From Inia geoffrensis (taxonomy: Eukaryota > Chordata > Mammalia > Artiodactyla > Iniidae), in NCBI GenBank assembly GCA_036417435.1, contig CM070911.1:8742001-8806000 (forward strand): a DNA stretch of 64,000 nt, read 5' to 3'. Shown in pieces: positions 20,601 to 30,999 of the stretch. A program made the translations under genes and the position numbers. The notes below the pieces were generated by a model, which had not been told where the DNA came from, did no database searches, and saw only the letters and a list, made by a program, of their open reading frames with translations. The stretch's first letter is position 1; each line of letters starts with the position of its first letter.

Positions 20601-21334
20601 GTGATTCCTTCCCATGGCTGCCTTCAAAGATGTGCCGCTGCCCCCCTGTGAGGCTTGAAGTTATACGTTCTTCTTCTGGGTCAGTGTTGAAGTCCTACCC
20701 AAACCTTAAAAGTCACGTTTATTAGATATGTAAGCGACATGTTCCAGTGGATACGCATATCTTATATTAATAGTCATGAGTTATTTATTGTATTTAATGA
20801 GTGCATCTCAAGGATATTACAGGTTACATCTGGGGCAGAAAGACCCAAAACTTCAATGCATATTGAAGCTTTTCACAAGATACATGTTTGTCTGGTTGTT
20901 GTTTTGATAAATATCAGAAGTAAAAGTATCAGAAAAATTCTATCATCTAAAACATTTTATGGCCTCTCACGCTGGAAGATGGTTCACGTGAGTTTTCCAG
21001 GTGGACACAAGGATACGGTTGAGCCGTCCAGGGTATCTATTCAGACAGAGGAGCCTGAGGGGTTCAGCTATGTGGATTGCTGCCTAGATTTGCTTTGTTT
21101 GAATAAAAACTAAAGGGTGTATTAATCTGAATCAAATTCTAGGCTCACTGAGGATGAGGAACCTATTAAAGTCAAGCGCTTTTGAGTTTTTCTGAATGTT
21201 TGTCAAATACGCTTTTTGAATAATATGATTGCCCTGGCTCTTTGACCTTTACGAGTCTTATAGAGACAATCTCAGAAGGATGGGGACTATAGCTGGTGGC
21301 CATTTCTTCTGGTGACAGAAGGTCTGACTCTAAA
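20601..21334. other. Unassigned DNA, longest frame 124 codons
   Basis: Single-copy-looking. The plus frame at 20739-21113 (124 codons) is the longest here. It has no domain, signal or repeat-derived features that I recognise and no homologue comes to mind. Confidence 0.3.
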
Positions 21335-21525
21335 GCACTACTTCTTAACCCTGGCCGCATCTTATGAACGGCCTGGAAATCTTAAAAAAAAACACTGGTG
21401 ACTGAACCTTACAGAAAATATTCAGATAAAATTGCTCAGGGTGAGACCTGGCCATCATTATTTTTCAAGCTCCCCAGATGTTTATAATGTGCATCCAGCA
21501 TTAAAAACTACATCTGATGACAAGT
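21335..21525 (+). mobile_element. MER5A-type hAT DNA transposon remnant
   Basis: The non-autonomous hAT-Charlie element is recognisable by 'gcactacttcttaaccctggc' (about 21336), 'ggcctggaaatctt', 'cagggtgagacctggccatcatta' and 'ccagatgtttataatgtgcatccagcattaaaaac'. Confidence 0.75.
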
Positions 21526-21639
21526 TAAGAATAAGCCAGATTCAAGGCAAAGGGGTGCCCTGGAGGAGATGCTGTTTATAAGAAGTCAGTATCCTCTCAT
21601 CCCTTGGATAGAATTAGGAAATTGAATGATTGTCTGACC

Positions 21640-22115
21640 AGGGTCATGACACGCTGCCCCCTTCCAGTTGGATAAGACCCAAGCTCTTGGTGTGACATTC
21701 AGAGCGCTCCACGGCTGGTTAGCACCTGTACTTGGAGCCTCACTTCTCATCAGTCTTGAGATTCAGTTGCACAGGACTATTCAATGCACCCAAACACACT
21801 CTGCATTTTCTCACCTCAGTACTATGCCTCCTTCCTAAGACTTCTGTCTGCCCAGCTTTGCATGCTGAGCCCTTATTCACCCTTTGAAACTCACATCAAC
21901 AATTCCCTGCTCGTGGACCTTCTTAACCACTCCAGGCCAGGAATCAACCCCTCTCTGAGTGTTCCCAGTAACTGGTTCATGCCTCCGGAAGAGAGGTCAA
22001 GTCTCTGTCCCCCTTGCACACTGTACATTCCTTGATTCCTCATCCTTGGTCACCTCTGTCCTGTGCCTGTCCCAGACCAGGTGCTTAATAGATGTACCTC
22101 AAATGAATGAATGAG
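21640..22115 (+). mobile_element. L2 3' fragment
   Basis: LINE-2 text in order: 'gcgctccacggctgg', 'ctttgcatgctgagcccttattcaccctttgaaactcacatcaac', 'tctctgtcccccttgcacac', and the terminus 'gcctgtcccagaccaggtgcttaatagatgtacctcaaatgaatga'. Confidence 0.8.
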
Positions 22116-22199
22116 TGCAAATAGCATAGCTCTAGTTTGGAAATGGGAACTGAGACTGAATTAATTTTTCCTAATTTATTTTCCACACTCCAATCACAT

Positions 22200-22290
22200 G
22201 TTCTGAGCCACTCGGTCCCTGGGGGACTCTTTATCTCCTTTCACAGATGGAGAAACTGAACTTCCGAGAGGAAATGCGGTACTTCAAGGA
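22200..22290 (-). mobile_element. MIR fragment
   Basis: 'ctttatctcctttcacagatggagaaactgaacttccgagagg' is the reversed MIR core. Confidence 0.65.
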
Positions 22291-22429
22291 TGCCTTGATG
22301 ATATTAGAAAAAGGGATGGGGGAAACTTTACTAGTTAGTCTTAGTTTTCTATCTTCTGCAGCAAAGCTTCTGACCATTACCTGTCCATGTGGTGTGGTGA
22401 GCGCTGTGTCTGGGGCATAGGACTGCTAT

Positions 22430-22449
22430 CATTAACTCAGGAGTTAATG
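22430..22449. repeat. Perfect 9-bp inverted repeat
   Basis: CATTAACTC and its exact reverse complement GAGTTAATG are separated by AG. No family association is seen. Confidence 0.9.
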
Positions 22450-22589
22450 AACCCGGCTCAGTTCTATCCACTCCCAGGACTTCAGTTTCCACCCACATAC
22501 CCTCACATCCTGCATTCAAAGTTCTTGCCCAGTTTTTGCTCACCTAAGTCAACTGCCTCCTGAACACCCTCACTTGCAGTTTTTACAGA

Positions 22590-22750
22590 GGTCTCAAATG
22601 CTGCAGTAGAACTCGTCTTCCCTTTAAATTCTTCTCATTCCCTATCAGGAAATGAGGCAGAAACATGGGAGTCATTCTCTCCACTTTCCTTTTCCTCACC
22701 AGCCACATCTAATTGCTCACAAGGTCTTGCTGATGTCACTTAGGAAACAT
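22590..22750 (+). mobile_element. L2 fragment
   Basis: 'catgggagtcattctctccactttccttttcctcaccagccacatctaattgctcacaaggtcttgctgatg' corresponds to LINE-2 'cttggagtcatccttgactcctctctttctctcacaccccacatccaatccatcagcaaatcctgttgg'. Confidence 0.75.
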
Positions 22751-23414
22751 CTTTTCCCAATTCTGGACTTGGTTTCTTCATGTGGTCTTTGAGAGCCCTC
22801 CATTTGGGGCTGCTTGTTATTTTTCCAAAATAGAGACTCTCAAAAAGTTAAAAAAAATTGGTACCTCTTCCCTGGATTCACAGATGATTTCAAAAATGAT
22901 AATTACCTCTTCCGTCTTCAGTTATGATTCTATTTTGAAATCCTCTTCCTCTAATTAAAAACAAAATCACCAGCTCCTCATGCTATTTGAGCCTGAGTCA
23001 TTTGTGCAGCAAAATCAGCAAAGTTGCACAAATGACTGTGTGATACAGGAATCGGGCGCCCCAAGCTCGCCCTTGTGATGGCCCATCTCCATGAGATGCA
23101 CATATCAGCTCCCCTGCCATGCTTTCCAGATCACCCACGGCCAACAAAGTACATTGCATTTTGGGATAATTTCCTCCAACTTTTTTTTAATGCTTAGGAG
23201 AGCCCCTGGCAAGTATATGAATTCAATCAATACTATCTATTACTATTTTTTCTTCCCAGCATGTATTCTTTAGGGATTTAAAAATACGCGTAGTTCCTGC
23301 TTATGACATGACTAATCCCCTGAGGTGATGACTGGTCTCCAATTTTCACTCCAGTGAGCATACAGATATGTCTGTCACTTCATCTTCTTCAATTTCATTC
23401 ATCATTAAAGACTC
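22751..23414. other. Unassigned DNA
   Basis: Nothing recognised. The 60-codon frame at 23091-23273 is not distinctive. Confidence 0.35.
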
Positions 23415-23510
23415 ATAAAAGTTAGAGTTGGAAAACCCATAGAGATCACCAAGCATGGCTCCTTATTTTCACACAGGGGAACTGAGGTCGCACAACTCAA
23501 CAACTTCAGT
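23415..23510 (-). mobile_element. MIR-like remnant
   Basis: 'tagagttggaaaacccatagagatcaccaagcatggctccttattttcacacaggggaactgagg' resembles a widespread ancient mammalian SINE text containing the MIR-like 'ttttacagatgaggaaactgagg' core. Family assignment is uncertain. Confidence 0.45.
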
Positions 23511-23689
23511 TTAGTGGGTTTTACTGCGTTTCAGAAATAAAACACATTGAATCTAGACTTCTCCCTGGAAGAGGTAACCGCAGACTGTTACAGGTAGGCT
23601 CAGTGACATAGCAGTTACTTTGGAAGCATCAAAATGCATTCTTAGTTGCCGGCTAAAGAACTGGTCTTGTTAGTCAATTAGTTCAGAGA

Positions 23690-23910
23690 AAGGGCAGTTG
23701 AGGAAGAGGAAAGCCTTGTGCAGAGGCACAGGAGGGTCACAGGGTCAGACATATCCCTGGAATATAAGCAGCAGGGATGAGGCGGGAGTGGGAAGGGCTA
23801 AGAGGTTAGGCTGGAACTAGATGGTGAAGGAACTTCAACCTCATGCTAAAGACTCTGGACATTGTCATGAATGAATGAGGCGGCAACAAGAGTGTTTCAG
23901 CAGAGGATGA
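23690..23910 (-). mobile_element. L2 fragment
   Basis: 'gccttgtgcagaggcacaggagggtcacagggtcagac', 'ggctggaactagatggtgaaggaacttcaacctcatgctaaagactctggacattgtc' and 'gtttcagcagaggatgatgatcc' are reversed LINE-2 segments in the expected order. Confidence 0.75.
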
Positions 23911-23999
23911 TGATCCATCACCTTGTGTTTTACTGTGGTGGTCATGTTGGCTGACCCCCTCCACCCATAACTTTCCCCTCTGGGTGTTATCACCTGATC

Positions 24000-24765
24000 G
24001 CTCATCCAAAAAGCTGGCAATCCTTTTGATTCTTCCTTCCTCAGTTCTTTCACTCAAATCATCCCAAGTCCATTCATCACACCTCTAAAGGCTACCTCGC
24101 ATCCTGCTACTTCTCTCGGTCACCCTTGCGGCTTCCTAGTCAGGACCATCATCGTTTCTCACCCAAACTCCTGCCACCATCTCCCAGTGGATTTTCCCTC
24201 TTCCACTTATGCCTCCCAGGTTCCCCTTCTCACACAGCAGCCAGAGATATCTTTGAAAATGCAAATCCCATCACATGGACATATCACCATCTTAACATTT
24301 AAGATGTTAAAACATCTCAGTGGTTTCTCATTAAATAATCTTCAAACATCTTCCTGTAGCATGTAGGGTCTCTCCAGGTCTGGATCTTGCTGACTACTCC
24401 AGGCTCGCTGCGTCCCCTTCAGCCTCGTCCCATCACCTGATGCACATCCTCCTCCTCTTGTCCTTGAAGTTGACACAGTCTTCCCACCCCTCTCTTCTCT
24501 GCCGCGCATGCTTTTCTCAGGCTCCTGTGCTGATGAATCCGTTCACCTCTCAGACTCAGCACGTTTATCATCTACTTGGAAAGCCCTTCCTGACTCCACT
24601 CTCTTATCCCATCAGTCTATTTTGCAGTGTCCGTTTCTTTTCCTTGATAACACTTATCACATTGTGCTTTAGTTTTTTTTTTTTTTTAACAGCTTATTTG
24701 CAGTTCCCAGTACAATGCTCGCCACATAGTAGGTGCTCAATAAATAGTTGTGGGATGGGTGACTT
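24000..24765 (+). mobile_element. L2 3' fragment, about 0.75 kb
   Basis: It carries 'cacacagcagccagagatatctttgaaaatgcaaatcccatcacatgg' (about 24233), 'gttaaaacatctcagtggtttctcatt', 'atgtagggtctctccaggtctgg', 'ccttcctgactccac', 'aacacttatcacattgtg' and the terminus 'cagtacaatgctcgccacatagtaggtgctcaataaatagttg'. A T-tract (24671-24687) has expanded inside. Confidence 0.88.
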
Positions 24766-25264
24766 GTTCACACATCTTGCTAAAGACCAGATTTTAATGA
24801 CTTTGGTTCATGGCATGTGAGCAGCTTGCCCTCTAAATTAGGAATGGACCAGGCCAAGCTGATTCATTGGCTGATCATCCACTAATCAGATTCTGTCTCT
24901 CAGGGATATCAACTAAGAGATATTGAAGCTCTAGTCAATTGATGGGGAGTGTTGAATCCCTAACATCTCCTAGTCTTGAGGTGGAAGCCATTTGGGGATA
25001 CTGCAAGAGGGGAAGTTAGTCAAGGGAGAGGAGAGAGAGAAAAGGGAAAATAAAGGCAATATTGAGAGTGATTATACAGATTCCAAAATCGGAGAGAATG
25101 GCATCGAATCCTGGTTCTTCCCTGTTCCTTTTCCCAAAAAGCCCATGCCCTTTCTGTTCTTGTGTCCCTGAGATCTCCCATTATAGCTTTTAAAAGATTC
25201 CTCTTTATTCTAAACAGCTGGAGTGGGGTTATGTTTCTTGAAACAAAAGATGGTGACTGAGACA
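24766..25264. other. Unassigned DNA
   Basis: No repeat recognised between two L2 copies of opposite orientation. Confidence 0.35.
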
Positions 25265-25545
25265 TTTAGGAAGACTGTTCTGGCTAGAATGTGGAGGGCA
25301 GCCTGGGGCAGAGGTGAGCCAGGCGGCTTTTGCAATGGACCAGGTGAGAGATGACGCTGTCTGGACTGAGGAAAGTAGAGGTGGTTGGAAGGGATAGATT
25401 CAAAAGTTTTTCCATAAGTAGAATTGACATAGTGCCAGTAGCGTGTGAAAGGGCAAGAGAAGGGAGTCCAAATGATGCACAGTTTCTAGATTGAGCCACC
25501 CAGTGATGGTCTTTCTATAAGCTGAGCTCTTGAAGGTGGGAGGAG
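25265..25545 (-). mobile_element. L2 fragment
   Basis: 'tgcaatggaccaggtgagagatgacgctgtctggactgaggaaagtagaggtggttgg' and 'aagagaagggagtccaaatgatgcac' are reversed LINE-2, consensus 'tgcagtagtccaggcgagagatgatggtggcttggacc'. Confidence 0.82.
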
Positions 25546-27024
25546 TGGATATTGGAACAAAGAGAACTGGTTTGCACTTCCCATGACTACCCCATACAGA
25601 TTATTCCTATTAGGCAGGTAGGCTGCCTGGCTGCTCCCACTCTCTGTCTAGGAGTCCAGCAATGCTCATCTCTAAAGCTAACACTGTTCTTTAGTTATTT
25701 TCTTCACTCCAAATCATTCTCATTTATTTTGACTTATTGATATCCTCCTCATCTTTCAAGATTTATTTCAAGTTTCATTTTCTCTGCAAGAATTCCCTGT
25801 GTACCAAGCCCTCTGACATGGTATCGCCCGGGGCTCCTCTAAGCAATTAGAAACAAGTGCCGAGGAAAGGTGCAGACATTCTATGCACCAAACATGGTGT
25901 ATAGAACTTCAGGACTTGATCCATCATGTGTATATTCATGTGCCCTAATGGAGACAAACTCTTGAGAAAACCCCTGGATTGTCCTTTGGATATACCCGTG
26001 GCCCAGCTTTACACAAAAATGGATGATCCTCTATTCTCCCACAAGTCTTGGATAGAGTTATGAACTTTCACAAATGGATAATAACCCTACGTTGGTTGTT
26101 TGGGTTTTTCTCCTTCAATCCAGGGCACAGGGCAATGACACGGCGGGCCAGTGAATTAAACCTCAGTCTCCTACCGCCTTATCAGAAGCCCGGGTAATGG
26201 AAGTGATATTTATGAGGACTTGTCTGAAGGGCATGCTATTTATCCTTTCCTCTAGTGTGCTAATTTTTATTCCTGCATCAAGCTGTGCACTTGGACCATA
26301 TGTTCTTAGTCCCCAGCAGAATTTTCATGCATTTTAATGTTATTTCCTTGGCTTACATCCAGGGATATTATACATAATAGCTTTATGAAAACTATTACTG
26401 TAGGGATGTCTTTGAAGTACTATGCATTAGGTCATTCAATTCCTTCTATATGGAGGCTGAAGCAAGAAACTCTTCTGTAAAGATAAAGGTCAGGAAAAGC
26501 TTGGCTTCCTTTGAGGAGCTGGGGCAATTATAACTTTTTGGTGACAAGACTGACTATATCTTCCTTTCTGGATTGACCATCAGGAAACTCAGAGCCAGAT
26601 ATGCAGGTGAATTGCAGGAACCACGAAGGCATCTATGGCTTACAAAAAGGTGACATGTGAAGTGACGTAGGTAACAGAGTAGAGGCACCTGGGGATTTTG
26701 CTCAGCACCAAAGAGGGGGACTGGGGATGAGAACAGCTCAAAGTCAACAGCTTAGGAGGCTTGGAGGTCTTGCTAACTGCACTCTCCAATTCCCCCACCT
26801 GAACTGCTATCTCTTTTGAGTTTCTTGTTTTATGACAGTGGCAAGTCACCAACGCATTCTGGGAGGCTTGTAAAGTGAGGGCGTTAGAGCAGAGGCTGTC
26901 TAATTAGAGGTGAATTAGAGACCATCTCTAACAATGTCCTTTATTCTTCCTCCCTCTTCACCTGTTCTGGACTAACCACAGGCACCTCTCATCCATGCCA
27001 GTGGCTGTCAGACTGAAGAGGTAA
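25546..27024. other. Long unassigned stretch, weak L2 trace
   Basis: About 1.5 kb. A weak LINE-2 trace lies at 25740-25830 ('ctttcaagatttatttcaagtttcattttctctgcaagaattccctg'). The rest shows no family or gene. Confidence 0.35.
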
Positions 27025-27205
27025 CTTAGGAGTTTTCAAACTTAGCTACATATATATTAGAATTATTTGGGGAGTTTTGAAAACTTATGATGCCCGACTG
27101 TACCCTTAACAAGTAAATCAGACTCTGATATGAGACCCAGACACCTTTATTTTTTAAAACTCTTCAGGTGATTAAAATGTGCATCCAAAATTGAGTACCA
27201 ATGCT
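27025..27205 (+). mobile_element. MER5A-type hAT remnant, first of two
   Basis: 'ttttcaaacttagctacatatatattagaattatttggggagttttgaaaac' (about 27033), 'aatcagactctgatatgag', 'ttcaggtgattaaaatgtgcatcc' match the MER5A order. Confidence 0.8.
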
Positions 27206-27345
27206 CTTCAAACTTTAGTGTTCGTTTGAATCACTCCGTATCTTTCAAATGCAGATTTGGATTCCAGAGTTTCGGGAGGAGGCCTGAAAGCTACCAGGTG
27301 ATCTGATGTTGTTGGTTCCCAAATCACACTCTGAGTAGTGAGGGG
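27206..27345 (+). mobile_element. MER5A-type hAT remnant, second of two
   Basis: The copy starts 'cttcaaactttagtgttcgtttgaatcac', continues 'caaatgcagatttggattccagagtttcgggaggaggcctga' and ends 'caaatcacactctgagtagtgag'. Same orientation as the previous copy, immediately adjacent. Confidence 0.75.
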
Positions 27346-27554
27346 AGAACACACATCTGAGGACTAGTATAAAGGAGGAAGTACCAGGATTCACTTCAGC
27401 TGGGGCCCATTGAGGGGCACCCTGCAGGCTGAAATGAGCAGAGCCATTAACGGTGCTCTGATTCGCTGAGCCTCGGGCAATGTCAAGTCCAGGGAGAGGA
27501 CCAGAGGTCCAGGAGGACCATGAAGATGCCCAAAGATGCGCTCCATCTTTCCTG

Positions 27555-27796
27555 CCCACCCCCTGTGGCATTGATCTCTTTCTCGAAGTTTTGTCCGTGG
27601 TCAGGTACCTATGTTATTACACACACGCAAATGTGTTGACTAACTAGATGATGAGCAGCTTGAAGGCACGGTCACCCACCCCCTGTGGCATTGATCTCTT
27701 TCTCGAAGTTTTGTCCGTGGTCAGGTACCTATGTTATTACACACACGCAAATGTGTTGACTAACTAGATGATGAGCAGCTTGAAGGCACAGTCACC
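27555..27796. repeat. Nearly perfect two-copy 120-bp tandem duplication
   Basis: Positions 27555-27676 and 27675-27796 are the same sequence offset by exactly 120 bp. I find one difference: G at 27670 versus A at 27790, a CpG-to-CpA change. Each copy holds the 'gtccgtggtcagg' and 'cacacgcaaatgtg' segments. It is either a recent duplication or an assembly artefact. Confidence 0.95.
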
Positions 27797-28039
27797 TGCA
27801 GAGCCTGAACCACATGGGGGTCTGTTGAGTGAGGGCATGCGTGGAGGACAGGCACTTCTTGGAGGGAAAAAGGACAGAGGACTAATACTGATGCTGCAGT
27901 GTGACGTGCAACAATAATTCTCTTCTGAAGGTGCCCCATCAAGGAAAAATAGTGCCCTGGATCACCACCATCCTATAGGGAATACCCATGGGTTCCCAGT
28001 GCTGCCTACACAGCCCTGTCTCCATGTTTCTACTCGTAA

Positions 28040-28290
28040 CGGGGGTAACTGCGGCTCATCTTTCAAGGTTCCACTCAGAAAATCTCTTCCCGTGTTATGC
28101 TTTCCTTCCGTCCTCCCTGCTTCTGTGCCACTCCAGCTCCGGAGCAGCTTCCATCACAGACTCTGTTGTCCTCGATTGCTTGTGTGTCGACATCCCTCTG
28201 TGTCACCAGCACTCAACACATTGCCTGGCAAGGAACAGGCATTTAGGGAAAAAAAGCTCAATGAAATAAAATGAATGACTTACCACAAAC
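28040..28290 (+). mobile_element. Diverged L2 3' fragment
   Basis: 'catctttcaaggttccactcagaaaatctcttccc' and 'catccctctgtgtcaccagcactcaacacattgcctggcaaggaacaggcat' follow LINE-2 'ggtctcagctcaaatgtcacctcctcag' and the 'gtgcctggcacatagtagg' terminus. Confidence 0.6.
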
Positions 28291-28889
28291 TTCCCTTCTC
28301 GGTGTTTCCTGACTTTCATCCACAGAGGAATAATTAATCAAGTTGGCCGGAAAGAGTTTATTTTTGGATACCGCTGGGATTAACAGGATACTAAATCCCT
28401 GTGTCCTCTGTAATTGGAAGCTATTAACAGAAATAACCCACCACAGTGGTGTTTTCTGTCCTTTGTGGGCATCCGACCTGAGCCGAGAGGATGGCAGGTG
28501 GCTTCCTAATAGCAGGAAGGCTGCGTGTGAATCCCAGCTCAGGGAGCCAGATTTTGGAAAAATCTCTTTGCCCTCCAAGCAGGGCCCCAAGGCTGCACAT
28601 GCTCTTGGGAACTTTTATGGACTGCTTGCCAAAGGAGACTGCAATCTACTTGCCAAGTTGGAAGTGCCCCCTTGGCACCTGTTAGGCGCTGTTGGTTTCT
28701 GTTGAGCTTATGAGTAGCACTCCTATCTTACGGGAAAATGACATTTGCTATTATGTGCTTCAAAGCATACTTGTTAATTATCATATTTTTAGCTGATACA
28801 TAGCATCCGTTTTTAGAACATTCAGAAAAAATGTCATGTCTTTGAAGAAACATCTAGGTAATGAAACTCAGGGTAGTCACATATACGAG
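28291..28889. other. Unassigned DNA, frame of 120 codons
   Basis: A 120-codon plus frame (28343-28705) lies here with no recognisable family. I see no splice-site or codon evidence that it is coding. Confidence 0.3.
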
Positions 28890-28985
28890 TTTTCTTTTCT
28901 TTCTTTTCCCTTCCCTTTCCTTTCCTTTTCTTCTCTTTTCTTTATTCTCTTCCCTTCTCTTCTTTCTCTCCTCTCCTTTCCCCCC
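28890..28985. repeat. Polypyrimidine tract
   Basis: 96 bases of C and T with a single A at 28944, made of irregular TTTCC, TTTTC and CTTCC units. Frames reading Phe/Leu/Ser/Pro through it are artefacts. Confidence 0.95.
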
Positions 28986-30316
28986 ACTACCCGTCTTTCT
29001 CTCTCTCATAAATTACGCGCTGGAAAGAAAGACTACAGTTCATTCTGAAATGGTGAGAGCTTCTCCAGCAGAGAGAGTTGCCTTATAACACCCCCTCCCT
29101 AGTGTGTGCAGGGGTAATGATGGTTGGAGGGACTCTTCCTGCACAGCTGGGTGACAGAGGCTGTATTTGAAATAGGTGGATGGAGCCAATGTGTATTTCA
29201 AATAAGAGAATTGATAGTTGGCTTTAAGAGAGAAAAGTGAAGATTTAATCCGTGCATTGAGGTTGGATTTAATTTTTGATATCACAGGTTAGTTGCTACT
29301 TTAAATGGATTATCCATAGTAAAGAATAAATCAAACTTTGCTTGAATTTTCACAAAGAGGATTAGGTGTTTTCTCTTTTGAAGACTGAAAGAGGAGCCAG
29401 TTCCATCGATGCTGTGCTGTCACCTAGAATCACACCAGAGTCCTTAATTCACCCTTGATGAGCCGTGAGACAGACGAGGAGGGACTCTCCTGCCCGAAGC
29501 AACAGACTTGCCCCCTGGTCCCTGGTCTCCAGCCCCTCAGAAGTTCATCTCTCCAGCGCTGCTGCTCTCTCATTTCCCCCTTTTCTCCTTTAAAAAAAAC
29601 ATTGCCCATTTTCTTTTTTCTCATTTCCCCCATTCTCTGAGGGACAGTGACACACAGACACCCAGAAGTAGCTCGTGCAGAGAAGAGTGTTGCTTTGTTT
29701 TTTCTCACGAAGGTGCCTCTCCTGTTCGTTGCTTGCAGGTCACAGGAAGGGCTATGTGGCTTGAATTTGTGCCGGGCCCTTCACTGGAGGGTCAGCCCAC
29801 AATTGGCGTGGGTGCTGGCCACAGGTGTGCTCTTGACCTTGACTTAAAGTCATCTATCATGTTTTTGAGATTCTTTCCTTCCAACGGCTCCTACTAGAGC
29901 AGCAGAGAGCCCACAGACGTGAGGCCTGCCTTCTAGCACTTCCATAACCGCTTTCTATTCCCATCCAGGTCCTGGCCCTCAGACCCTCTGTACAAATTCC
30001 TTACTTGTTTCAGAGGTTTGTACACTGGCTAGTGCGTTATGTGACACCTGACCAGCAGATAAATTCTTGTTAGCAGGAGGGAGCCCGGTTTAGAAACTTG
30101 AATGTGCTAGAAAACGAGGAAAAATAATCTTAAAAGGTGGGTCAATCCTTCATATACACAAGAGCAGACCTTAATATAAACAAAGGTAGGTCTGATCTTC
30201 GTAGTCTATGGTTGCAGTTGACAGTGAAAATTGATCTGCAAAATAAAGGAACAGGAATTTGCAGGAATTTGGGGTCTTGCTGGCTCACAGGAAGGGTGGA
30301 GAGAACAGGTGTGTGC

Positions 30317-30318
<2 letters not shown>
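28986..30318. other. Unassigned DNA
   Basis: About 1.3 kb with no family recognised. The 129-codon frame (29508-29897) has no domain. Confidence 0.3.

Positions 30319-30347
<29 letters not shown>
30319..30347. repeat. (GT)14 microsatellite
   Basis: Uninterrupted GT run. Flanking GTGTGCAG suggests earlier extension to the left. Confidence 0.95.
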
Positions 30348-30349
<2 letters not shown>

Positions 30350-30547
30350 TGCCTTTGGCAGAGGAGTAAGTCCTTGGGAATCCTTGGAAATCTGGGGGAG
30401 GGGCCAGATTTCCCACTGCACGTGGAATGGGGACCTAGGCCCTTTGATCTGGATACAAAGAAAGGCTGAGCCCAGACAGCTGGAAGACATGGGGATGTGT
30501 GAATTAATAAACTTCAGGCATAAAGAGACTGACCACAGTTCTTAGTT

Positions 30548-30775
30548 AATAATAGTAGGTAACAACTAAAGGTTATTTGCTAAATGCTAAGCATTGTTCT
30601 GAGAATATATTAACCCCCCCCTTTTTTTTTTCCAACAACTGGTGAGGCAGGTGTTTTTATTATCCATGATTTTTTTAAATGAGGAACCAGGGTCCTAGAA
30701 GCTAAGGAAATTGCCTGAAGAGTCACAGAGCTGGTATTCCACCCGGTTGGCATCTGTCCAGGAACTGTGTCCAAC
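30548..30775 (-). mobile_element. MIR SINE, near complete
   Basis: Reversed MIR in order: 'agtaggtaacaactaaaggttatttgctaaatgctaagcattgttctgagaa', 'aacaactggtgaggcaggtgtttttattatccatgat', 'gaggaaccagggtcctagaagctaaggaaattgcctgaagagtcacagagctgg'. The 8-C/9-T run at 30613-30630 expanded inside. Confidence 0.92.
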
Positions 30776-30819
30776 CATCACTGTGCTCCCTCTAGAGGAG
30801 ACCTTAACTCACCAAGTGG

Positions 30820-30890
30820 TCTGAAACAAGGGACTCTACCCCTCAGACCTAGGTTTCCTCCTCATTAAAATGAAAGGCTTGGACTAGTTG
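30820..30890 (+). mobile_element. MIR-like fragment
   Basis: 'ctcagacctaggtttcctcctcattaaaatgaaaggcttgga' resembles the forward MIR core 'ctcagtttcctcatctgtaaaatgggga'. Confidence 0.55.
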
Positions 30891-30999
30891 ATTGACACAA
30901 TCATTCATTCACTCATTCATTCCAGGCATAAAATGGGAGTTTCGTGCACTTGAATAAGACTGTTTTCTGTTGCCTTGGAGTCCCACTTCTTTGTGGAGA

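Noticed and set aside
27555..27796. CRISPR-like or satellite array
   Set aside because: There are only two contiguous copies with no spacers, so it is a tandem duplication, not an array.
28836..29088. Frames with Phe/Ser/Leu/Pro runs
   Set aside because: They are translations of the polypyrimidine tract.
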